From Spirochaetota bacterium (GTDB lineage: Bacteria; Spirochaetota; Brachyspiria; Brachyspirales; JACRPF01), in assembly GCA_016214035.1 (NCBI GenBank), contig JACRPF010000015.1, positions 124,001 through 188,000 on the forward strand: a DNA stretch of 64,000 nucleotides. Direction: 5' to 3'. This document shows, piece after piece, positions 9,495 through 17,300 of the stretch. Within the stretch, counting starts at the first letter, position 1; each line of letters begins with the position of its first letter. Position numbers and translations under genes: made by a program. The notes below the pieces were generated by a model. The model made no database searches. It was given only the letters and a program-made list of their open reading frames with translations, and was not told the origin of the DNA.

Positions 9495-9523
9495 TTGACT
9501 CGGTGGATTTGCAGAACTATACT
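9495..9523 (+). promoter_or_regulatory. Sigma70-type promoter of the 9572 gene
   Basis: TTGACT (9495-9500) and TATACT (9518-9523) with a 17-bp spacer, about 50 bp before the start codon of the following gene. Confidence 0.7.
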
Positions 9524-9571
9524 ATTGCGTATGTTAAATCGTGAAATGAAAAGTCCTATCCCGTGCTGAAT

Positions 9572-11176
9572 ATGAAACAATACGCCAAACTCATTCTGTA
9601 TGTATTTACTGTGCTTATCGGCAGCGTATACGCATCAGCAGCCGGAACAAAGGAGAATCCTCTCTGGCGCACTACCGATGATGTCGTTGACGGATGGGAC
9701 TGGTCTCTTCCGGCATATGTAGAGCCTGCACCCTACAGCGGAATAAAATTTTCGCCGCCGGCGGGAGCTGCATTTCCGGTGAATCAGATCGCCGTGTTGA
9801 AATCAAGCTGGCGGGAGTGTGAACCGGAGGAAGGAACATACGATTTTTCTCCGCTTCGGAAAAGTCTTGCAGCAGTGCCTGCCGCTGTACACGGCGTTGA
9901 ACTTCACCTGTATGCAAGCGTGAAAGAAGTCCGGTATTCGTCCGGAAAAAAAGATCCCGGAACCGGACCGCTGTGGCTCATTGACCGTTACCGCGTGCCG
10001 GTTATCGAGGAGAAAGTATCTGCGAAAATCGGCAATCCGTTTCAGGTTTTCAATTTCGACATTTACAATCAGGAATATCACCGGCGGTACTGCGCGATTA
10101 TCCGTGCGTTCGGGCAATCCGGAATCGCTTCTGATGCGAAAATTCTTATCGTCTATGTTCACGGAAAATCTTCAAGCCGCGGAGAGGAGGCGGCAAATCC
10201 GAAGAACGCTGATGAAGAAAAAGTGCTCAAAGAACGGCTGTCTGCATGGGCGGATGCATTCGGCACGAACGCGTATAAGCTTGCCTGGGTTGGTGCCGAA
10301 GAACCGATGATCGCATACGCCTATGAACTGGGCATGGGACAACGCAACGGTTTTGTTGAGCAGTATCTTAATCATATTCCCAATCCTTCACTCGGGCAGC
10401 TTCTTGATGATCGCGGATATCTTGTGGTCGATGAACAGTGTCCGCTGATAAAATACAACCGCGCGTCCGGCGATGAAAATGAGGAATACAGTCCGAAGGA
10501 GCATGTCGCCCGTTTCGGACCGATGGAGTCCTGGCCGCACCGCTACCGGGAATCGATGCTGCGCGCACTGCAGATGAGAAGGAATTTCATCTGGAGCGAG
10601 TACACGCCGAGTATTGATATTCCGCTGTTCTGCTTCACCGGACTCGAACTGGGACGCACGGTGAACGATGCACCGGATGCGTGGTGCTATCTCCGTGAAA
10701 GCGTTGTGAAGAGAAGCAATTACACGGTGAAGAATTTCGAACGCTGGCTCTATCAGCGTGACGGAGAAGGATCGAAAGCCGAGGCCGCAGTGAAAATCCC
10801 TGTTCCGGAACTGATGCAGAATCACGCACCGGGGTATTATTTTGACTGCATCGCGCGGAAAACAGATAAAAGTTCGGGAAACAGCAACATCGGGTTTGCG
10901 CTTGATGATCGATTTCTCGGCCGGACACCGGCAAAGGTTGCCGTAAAGATAACCTATCATAATCTGTATGCGGGAAGGTGGAATCTCGTGCTGCATACAA
11001 AATCAGGCACTGCCGTCCGTGCGGTTACCGCCGCCGCCGACAGCACGATACGAACAGCAACTTTTTTCTTTGATGATGCGGTGTTTGCGGCAGACGGATA
11101 CGATTTTGATTTCACCGTTGAAGCGGATACAGCGGATGCTGTCATCAGTTTCGTGCGGGTTATAAAAATACGGTGA
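9572..11176 (+). CDS. Secreted glycosidase-like protein (GH42/DUF4832-like TIM barrel)
   Basis: A 534-aa exported protein of uncertain activity. Residues 1-24 form a signal peptide. The body resembles beta-galactosidase-like (GH42-type) or DUF4832 TIM barrels: a region with KSSWRECEPEEGTYDF, typical of the first beta/alpha unit where the substrate loop sits, then HLYASV and a WSEYTP strand end near residue 350. The C-terminal 110 residues form a beta-rich accessory domain with alternating hydrophobic strands. ATG 9572 is preferred over the in-frame GTG at 9563. Neither has a strong Shine-Dalgarno. The gene has its own promoter and ends facing the convergent trio at 11.3 kb. Catalytic residues cannot be assigned with confidence. 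Confidence 0.6.
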   Translation: MKQYAKLILYVFTVLIGSVYASAAGTKENPLWRTTDDVVDGWDWSLPAYVEPAPYSGIKFSPPAGAAFPVNQIAVLKSSWRECEPEEGTYDFSPLRKSLAAVPAAVHGVELHLYASVKEVRYSSGKKDPGTGPLWLIDRYRVPVIEEKVSAKIGNPFQVFNFDIYNQEYHRRYCAIIRAFGQSGIASDAKILIVYVHGKSSSRGEEAANPKNADEEKVLKERLSAWADAFGTNAYKLAWVGAEEPMIAYAYELGMGQRNGFVEQYLNHIPNPSLGQLLDDRGYLVVDEQCPLIKYNRASGDENEEYSPKEHVARFGPMESWPHRYRESMLRALQMRRNFIWSEYTPSIDIPLFCFTGLELGRTVNDAPDAWCYLRESVVKRSNYTVKNFERWLYQRDGEGSKAEAAVKIPVPELMQNHAPGYYFDCIARKTDKSSGNSNIGFALDDRFLGRTPAKVAVKITYHNLYAGRWNLVLHTKSGTAVRAVTAAADSTIRTATFFFDDAVFAADGYDFDFTVEADTADAVISFVRVIKIR

Positions 11177-11341
11177 GAGCAAAAAGATCACAACGACGAC
11201 TGCAGTGTGGAATACATCCTGCTGTTCTCCTGTAAAGGCAGGGAAATATGCCCGGGCCAGTCGCGCGCTTCGCCATACATCGCGCACGGTGCGAAGAATG
11301 AAATTTCTTCCCGAGCTAAAAGCGCGAGCCTTCGGCCCGCA

Positions 11342-13966
11342 CTACGGCCCAACTACCTCGAACGGCACCGCAGGTAGCGTGTTGAGCAGATTCCTGCTGT
11401 ACGTGATCACGCCGTCCTTGCCCTTGCTCGCGCTGTATGCGTTTATGATCAGATTGCCTTTGGTGCCCGGTTTGACTACCGCCGCATCCACCAGCACCAC
11501 GGCGAACGGCGTATTGGTGGGCGTTGCCGGCGCGATGTTTGTTTTATCGATGACGATTCCCTTCACCGGCGGATCGATCTCGCAGTACATGAGCATGCCG
11601 GTGATTCTGTTGCTGCGGTAGGGTCCGTGAAGCTGTCTGATGGGTACTTTCGTATCCTTGCCGGCGGTGAGCATCAGTGTGCCGTTCGTCGGAAGTTCCA
11701 CGGTGAGCCCGAGCCACCGGCGCGGCTGGAACGTGATGATGAGATCATCGGACGGAACGAGGTGGCGGTACGCGAACGCCTGCATCATATCCTCGGCCGC
11801 GAGCGCCGTATGCCGGACGGTCTTTCCGCCGATTGTCGCCGTGCCGTAGAAGACCGGTATCGCTTCGGTACCGGAAATGTTCGATGTTGCGGACACGGTC
11901 ACCCGCACCGTGTCGTCCTTTGACCGGATGACGCCGCCGGAAAGTGACAGCCCCTCGGGCGCGTTCTCCATGGAAAGCGATATATCGCCGTCGAATCCGT
12001 CGATGCGCTGCACGTAGAGCGTGAGCGGCATGGTGCCCCCGCGCGGCAGATTTATGGCCGACGGTGTTACACGGATCTTGAAATCCGGACGCGGCGGGCC
12101 TAGACGCAGCCGGTATGCGTACACATCGCCGCCGGCATCCTGTGTGTCGCGGATGATGATGTGATACGTGCCGTTGGTGGGAAGCACGTAGCTGATGTAT
12201 GAATCAGCCTGATGCGCAAGGAGCCCGTATGACTTGTCTGCGTAATCGTCGTTCGTCATGAGCACGGCGCCTTTGCTGTCCGTGAGCCTGAGCATGGAAT
12301 CGAGCGGTGAACCGAGCCGCCGCGCATACACGTCGGCGATGATGCGGTCGCCCGCTTTTCCGGTGAAGCGGTAGATATCAACATCGCCCGGCCTGCCGAT
12401 GCGTCCGTTGATGACCGCGGGTATCGTCACGCGCTGTGCGTTGGTAAGTATATTGTTGTTTTCCGTCTCGAAGACTTCGGGAAGATCGTCTGCATAGAAG
12501 AGTATCGGGTTCACGCCGGCAACCGGTGCTATCGTGATGATGCCCGACTCCGTCATGTTCGGTTCGATTGTTGTCTGCGCCATGGGCAGATTGAAGCCGG
12601 ACATCTGCACGCGGGTGGTTCCCGTGCGCGGTCCGCCGAGCGGGAATATGCCGGTGACGTACGGGAGTTCTCCGGCGGTGATGCGGTAGACGAAATCCTC
12701 ACGTCCCCGGTAGATGGAGTCGCGTATCTCGGCGATGTAGTCGCCGTCAGCGGGCACGATGAACGGAAGCACGGGGTCGGGATTGCCGTAGAAGTCGTCG
12801 GCGAACGCGACTTCTTTTCCTTTCGCGTCATAGAGTGTGAGCACGGACTGGCACCAGCCGGGAACGGCGTCGGCCATATACGGCATGAGGTCGCGCGACT
12901 GCACGGCGAACACGAGCGACTGCCCCTTGAGTGCGCTGAAACGGAAGCGGTCCACGTCGCCGGGCAGTATCTGTCCGTTGACCACCGCGGGAAGCGTCCC
13001 GATATAGAACGCGTTCGTCGTGTCGTTGGGCTCGCGTTCCTGGAATTCGGGAAGCTGTCCCACGAAGAACACGAGCGGTTCTGAAACGCCGCGCGGTGTG
13101 GCGAGCCGTATCTCGCGTCTGCCGGGCGGCGCGTCGGGGCTTACGGTGATATCAACGCGGACGATATCGGTGAGCTGCGCGTTGGGCTGCTTTTTGCGTT
13201 TGATGACGCTCATGTAGCGCATCATGTCCGGTTCCTGCGGCAGCGGTTCGAGGTATGAGATAAGTTTTTCCGTTCGCGCCAGCTGATTCAGGACATTCGA
13301 CCGCGCATTGCTGCTCATGATGTTCGTCGCGAAAAGCGCCGTGATGTTCGTTGTGTAGTTAGTGACGTTGTTCGATCCGACCATGGCAACGACATTGGTC
13401 AGTGATATCGCGGTCGTGTTCGTCTTGTAGGTCGTGCGGACCATGACGACACCGTTCGAATCGGTTGTCTCCACGGTATTGGTGGTGATGTTTGTTGCGA
13501 GGATGGGGAAAACGTCCACCGCCACATTGGTTATCATGTTGGTGATGTAGTTTGTTGTGCGCTTTTTGGTCGGTATAATGTCGGTGATAACCGTGGTCGT
13601 GGTGCCGTCATCGTTGACGTTGATGACGGCGTTCGTGAGCATGTTCGTGATGAAATTCGTGATTATGATCCGCACGATATTCAGTCTGCCCTCGAGGATG
13701 TTGCGCTGATTGTACAGCTGTCCGCGCTGAAAGTCGTCGATGTCCATGGAGAAACCGGCGATGCCGCCGGTGATGCCGCTGCCCGTGATGTGGATATTCG
13801 TCACGGTCTCGAGGAACTGACCGCCGATGCGTACGGTAATCTTTTCCCCCTGCCGCGCGCCCGCGGGATACACATAGCCGATATGCGGACGGTTCTGTGC
13901 CGCAAGGCCCGCGGCCATCAGTATTCCGAGGATGACGATGCGCACGATGATGCTGTGGTTCCTCAC
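11342..13966 (-). CDS. Secreted IPT/PPC-domain protein of the planctomycete-type trio
   Basis: An 874-aa exported protein. A signal peptide (residues 1-23) is followed by an IPT/TIG-like fold with an IGYVYPAGARQGEKITVRIGG-type start. Two pre-peptidase C-terminal (PPC) beta-sandwiches follow, each with the family's E-[PN]-N and DVD.[FY]RF signatures (EREPNDT/PGDVDRFRF and FETENNN/PGDVDIYRF). Residues about 95-225 are an unusual Thr-Asn-rich low-complexity insert, described separately. In Planctomycetes and relatives such proteins sit next to DUF1501 and DUF1549/DUF1553 genes, exactly as here, 9 bp downstream of the DUF1501 gene. Their biochemical role is unknown. Extracellular or surface binding is likely. 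Confidence 0.8.
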   Translation of the reverse strand: MRNHSIIVRIVILGILMAAGLAAQNRPHIGYVYPAGARQGEKITVRIGGQFLETVTNIHITGSGITGGIAGFSMDIDDFQRGQLYNQRNILEGRLNIVRIIITNFITNMLTNAVINVNDDGTTTTVITDIIPTKKRTTNYITNMITNVAVDVFPILATNITTNTVETTDSNGVVMVRTTYKTNTTAISLTNVVAMVGSNNVTNYTTNITALFATNIMSSNARSNVLNQLARTEKLISYLEPLPQEPDMMRYMSVIKRKKQPNAQLTDIVRVDITVSPDAPPGRREIRLATPRGVSEPLVFFVGQLPEFQEREPNDTTNAFYIGTLPAVVNGQILPGDVDRFRFSALKGQSLVFAVQSRDLMPYMADAVPGWCQSVLTLYDAKGKEVAFADDFYGNPDPVLPFIVPADGDYIAEIRDSIYRGREDFVYRITAGELPYVTGIFPLGGPRTGTTRVQMSGFNLPMAQTTIEPNMTESGIITIAPVAGVNPILFYADDLPEVFETENNNILTNAQRVTIPAVINGRIGRPGDVDIYRFTGKAGDRIIADVYARRLGSPLDSMLRLTDSKGAVLMTNDDYADKSYGLLAHQADSYISYVLPTNGTYHIIIRDTQDAGGDVYAYRLRLGPPRPDFKIRVTPSAINLPRGGTMPLTLYVQRIDGFDGDISLSMENAPEGLSLSGGVIRSKDDTVRVTVSATSNISGTEAIPVFYGTATIGGKTVRHTALAAEDMMQAFAYRHLVPSDDLIITFQPRRWLGLTVELPTNGTLMLTAGKDTKVPIRQLHGPYRSNRITGMLMYCEIDPPVKGIVIDKTNIAPATPTNTPFAVVLVDAAVVKPGTKGNLIINAYSASKGKDGVITYSRNLLNTLPAVPFEVVGP

Positions 13967-13975
13967 GAAATCTCC

Positions 13976-15313
13976 TTACATTATCTCGTACAATCTGCCG
14001 CCGCTCATGAGCTTTTCCTCGGTGATCGATGGCAGTATGCGGACGTCATATCCCGACGGATGCATGATGGTGCCGTCAGGGTCGATGCCGAGCAGGTCGA
14101 GCATGCTCGCGAGGAGATCCCATGGATAGATGGGCCGTTCGATGACATCTTCACCGGTGGGGCTGGTCTTTCCTATCGCATACCCGCCTTTGAATCCGCC
14201 GCCCGCCACCAATCCCGCGAATGCCTTGCCGTAGTGGTTGCGTCCGCCGTTCCAGGGCGCTTCCCACTGCACCCGCGGTGTGCGTCCGAATTCGCCCTCG
14301 CACCACACGATGGTGCTGTCAAGGAGTCCCCGCTCCGAAAGATCGTCGAGAAGCGCCGCGATGCCGCGATCGAGCTGCGGCAGTTTGGTGCGCATGATGC
14401 CGAAATGCTGCTTGTGCGTGTCCCAGCCGTCGAAATTTATCGTGATGTACGGCACGCCCTGTTCGACGAGACGCCGCGCGGCGAGACAGGACTGGCCGAA
14501 GGTGTTCATGCCGTACCGGTCGCGCACGTCCTGTTTTTCCTGACCGAGGTCGAACACTTTGCCCGCCGAGCCGAGAATGAGATCCCACGCCTCGCCCTGC
14601 ACTTTCTTGGAAGCATCAACCTCGGGCACGCCGCTCATGGCGCTGCCGAAAGTGTTCATTTTTGTCAGAAGTTCGCGGCGGTTTTCCTGACGATCAGGCT
14701 GTATGTCGCGCGAGATGATGCCCTCCACGGTGAAGCGCCGGTCGGCGGGGTTGCCGCCGGTGGCGAACGGTTTATAGCGTTGTTCGAGAAATCCCGCTTC
14801 GGAGAAACGGCCCTGCAGCCGTGTCATGACGATATACGGCGGGATAAGATTCGTATAACCGGCCGAATACCCTTTCTTGAGCGACACGATGGCGCCGAGC
14901 GACGGATGTACGAGTGTGCCGCCGGGCATCCAGCCGCTCTGCACCATGTAGGCCGCGGTCTCATGCCCGTTATTGTTATGCGTCAGCCCCCGGAGAAGCG
15001 TATACTTGTCGGCACGCGCGGCGAGCAGCGGTAAGAGTTCGCCGATCTGTATGCCGTCCACGTTGGTCTGCAGCGTTTTGTTGAGCGGTCCGCAGTAATC
15101 GTAACCGGCGTCCGGCTTCGGGTCGAACGTGTCAATGTTGGTGGGTCCGCCCCAGAGCCAGATCTGTATCACCGACTTTGCCGTGTTCTTGAGCTTGCGC
15201 GGTTCGGTGCCGAACAGTCCGCTCCCGAAGAGCGCCGCACCCGCGGCACCCGTGGCCATAAGACGCAGCATCTCGCGCCGTGAAAGACGTTTGTTGTGAT
15301 CCGACGCGTTCAT
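13976..15313 (-). CDS. DUF1501 family protein, Tat-type signal
   Basis: A 445-aa member of the DUF1501 family, which adopts a sulfatase/alkaline-phosphatase-like fold and is exported. The N-terminus carries a twin-arginine-type signal (SRREMLRLM at about residues 10-18, then an Ala/Gly-rich hydrophobic stretch). Family motifs include IWLWGGPTNIDTFDPKP, GWDTHKQHF and EGEFGRTP. It lies between the DUF1549/DUF1553 gene (28 bp upstream) and the PPC-domain gene (9 bp downstream) in one transcription unit. Function is not established in the family; the conserved Asp/His residues suggest metal binding. Confidence 0.9.
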   Translation of the reverse strand: MNASDHNKRLSRREMLRLMATGAAGAALFGSGLFGTEPRKLKNTAKSVIQIWLWGGPTNIDTFDPKPDAGYDYCGPLNKTLQTNVDGIQIGELLPLLAARADKYTLLRGLTHNNNGHETAAYMVQSGWMPGGTLVHPSLGAIVSLKKGYSAGYTNLIPPYIVMTRLQGRFSEAGFLEQRYKPFATGGNPADRRFTVEGIISRDIQPDRQENRRELLTKMNTFGSAMSGVPEVDASKKVQGEAWDLILGSAGKVFDLGQEKQDVRDRYGMNTFGQSCLAARRLVEQGVPYITINFDGWDTHKQHFGIMRTKLPQLDRGIAALLDDLSERGLLDSTIVWCEGEFGRTPRVQWEAPWNGGRNHYGKAFAGLVAGGGFKGGYAIGKTSPTGEDVIERPIYPWDLLASMLDLLGIDPDGTIMHPSGYDVRILPSITEEKLMSGGRLYEIM

Positions 15314-15341
15314 AGCAATGCCTCCTTCGGCAATACGCCCG

Positions 15342-17192
15342 TCAGTGCTTCATGATGAACTCATCACTGTTGATGAGCATCCATGCCAGATCGATCATCG
15401 CATCGTTCTGATTGCGGTTCTTCACTCTGATATAGTCGAGTGCGATCTTCAGTTCATCCGCGGTGGGTTTACGTGAAAATATCGTCAGATACAGTTCCTC
15501 CACCTGCCGGTCCGCCGTACGCGCGATGGCGAGTGCGCGCCGCAGCACGCCGCTGTTGCGCACCTTATCCTGTATCTGGCTTGAGTTCAGAAGATGCAGT
15601 TTCTGCGCCGCGGTGAGTGTGTTGTTGCGTTCAAGCTCATAGCCCGTATCGCGCGCGGGACGTCCGAACATCTCAAGGAACGTGCTCGTGATGCTTCCGT
15701 CGGCTATTTCCACTGAACGTTTGTTCTCCGGTATGTAGGTGAAGGGCTCCGGTATGGGGCTTGAATATGATTCCGTGGTTCCGGTTATTCTGCATATCGC
15801 GTCGATGACCACTTCGGCCTCAAGACGCCGGGTGAAATACCGCGAAAAACTTATGTCATTGGTGCGCGACGGATCCGACGGGATTGACGAAAGCTGATAC
15901 GTGCTTGAACTGAGGATGAGCCGCCAGAGTTTCTTTATATCATAATTATTGGAAATCATCTCGCGCTCGAGGTATGCGAGGAGGAGCGGATTCTGCGGCG
16001 GATTGTCGGGGCGTATGTCGTCGGGAACATGAATGATGCCGCGCCCGATGAGCCAGAACCAGACGCGATTGACGATGGCCTTCGTGAAATAGGGGTTCTG
16101 CGGCGTAATGAGCCAATCGGCAAAAACGATGCGCGGATCAACCGAGGGGTCTATCACCGGTTTTTTTCCGTCGGGAAACACAGGGACGATGGGCTGTCCG
16201 TTGGTGCCCTTCGGCGGCACACGGTCGGGGTCGAAATAGACGATTTCTTCCTTCCACTCGCCGGTCGCCTTATATGCCACTTTACCGAAAAACGCCGCAA
16301 AGCCCTCACGCTTATCCGTCGGCCATGCGTCGAAGCGTGTCCCCATGAAGGTGAGCGCCGCTGCCTGGGCAATCGAGTACGGTTCTTTTTTCTGAAGCGC
16401 GCGGTAGAAGTTCACCGGAGGATTGCGGAAATTGGGTCCGCTTGCGGTCAGGAGCGTACGCGCGAACCGGTCATACGGCATATTGCTTTTAATGGAAGAA
16501 TATATCCACCGGTGATACGCCTGCACGGCGTTGGGCCAGAGATTCACCGGAAATTCCGATTTGATGCGGAGAATGTCGCCCCATTTCATCGCCTGCAGGT
16601 CCACATACTCGTCGCTGTCAAGCAGCCGGTCGATGAGTTCAAGGCGGCGTGCCATGACGGTACGGATATCGGGCACTGCATTCGTGTTGTTCGTACCTGC
16701 CGCCATGGCCGCGTTCGTGCCTTTATTCGTTGCGGTGTTGGTGCCGGCCGCCGCTACCGAATTCGAATTCATGTTCGAAAGAAATGCGCGTACATCGGCG
16801 CTTGACGGTATTGTCCCGGTGATATCAAAATAGACGCGTCGTATGAACACTTCATCCGAGCACAGATATGACGGGCGTATCGATTGTTTTGCGAGCTGAC
16901 TGAATACATATTCGTCGATGCGGTTGGCTGCCGGTGCGGGGCCTGGCCTCTCGTAGGGAATAACCGGGTCACGCTGCGGGGTTACCGGTATGACGATGAT
17001 GGGTTCTTCTTTGGGTACCACCGGAGTGCGATTGGTGACAGCATTCGTTGCCGGAGATTTTACGGATGCGGCAACGGCCGGCGTTTTTTTAATGGTGCGG
17101 GATGTTTTTTGCGCGAATACGGTGTGACAAACGATTGACAGGCAGACGATGACAAGTGCTGTGCGCATAATGCGGTGTTGTTTTTCAGTCAT
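15342..17192 (-). CDS. DUF1549/DUF1553 (PSD1-type) secreted protein
   Basis: A 616-aa exported protein. The start at 17192 is chosen because GGAG lies about 13 bp upstream and a signal peptide follows. Earlier in-frame starts cross the promoter. The DUF1549 part begins near residue 95 (DEYVFSQL..SDEVFIRRVYFDITGTIPSS) and the DUF1553 part covers about 355-610 (RIVFADWLITPQNPYFTKAIVNRVW is its hallmark start region). A short Thr-Asn-rich insert at about 160-190 breaks the DUF1549 domain. The haem-binding CxxCH domain common at the N-terminus of planctomycete relatives is absent. First gene of the trio operon. Exact role unknown. Confidence 0.88.
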   Translation of the reverse strand: MTEKQHRIMRTALVIVCLSIVCHTVFAQKTSRTIKKTPAVAASVKSPATNAVTNRTPVVPKEEPIIVIPVTPQRDPVIPYERPGPAPAANRIDEYVFSQLAKQSIRPSYLCSDEVFIRRVYFDITGTIPSSADVRAFLSNMNSNSVAAAGTNTATNKGTNAAMAAGTNNTNAVPDIRTVMARRLELIDRLLDSDEYVDLQAMKWGDILRIKSEFPVNLWPNAVQAYHRWIYSSIKSNMPYDRFARTLLTASGPNFRNPPVNFYRALQKKEPYSIAQAAALTFMGTRFDAWPTDKREGFAAFFGKVAYKATGEWKEEIVYFDPDRVPPKGTNGQPIVPVFPDGKKPVIDPSVDPRIVFADWLITPQNPYFTKAIVNRVWFWLIGRGIIHVPDDIRPDNPPQNPLLLAYLEREMISNNYDIKKLWRLILSSSTYQLSSIPSDPSRTNDISFSRYFTRRLEAEVVIDAICRITGTTESYSSPIPEPFTYIPENKRSVEIADGSITSTFLEMFGRPARDTGYELERNNTLTAAQKLHLLNSSQIQDKVRNSGVLRRALAIARTADRQVEELYLTIFSRKPTADELKIALDYIRVKNRNQNDAMIDLAWMLINSDEFIMKH

Positions 17193-17235
17193 ATCTGTCT
17201 CGTATCTCCGGAATGAGACGATCGCCTTCCATATA

Positions 17236-17263
17236 ATTGTAGTATTAAATGGTGAATAGTCAA
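17236..17263 (-). promoter_or_regulatory. Promoter of the DUF1549-DUF1501-PPC operon
   Basis: On the minus strand TTGACT (17258-17263) and TACAAT (17236-17241) are spaced 16 bp apart, about 45 bp before the DUF1549/DUF1553 start codon. Confidence 0.7.
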
Positions 17264-17300
17264 GCGGCCCGCTCTGGGTGAGGCCGGAATTCGCGTCCAA

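Noticed and set aside
11177-11341. Possible palindromic terminator between the convergent genes at 11.2 kb
   Set aside because: Short complementary pieces exist, but no stem with a T run is convincing by eye.
13790-15034. 414-aa plus-strand frame antisense to the DUF1501 gene
   Set aside because: It is a G+C-rich shadow of a clearly recognised gene on the minus strand, with no domain signature of its own.
16029-16805. 258-aa plus-strand frame antisense to the DUF1549/DUF1553 gene
   Set aside because: Shadow frame opposite a recognised conserved domain protein.
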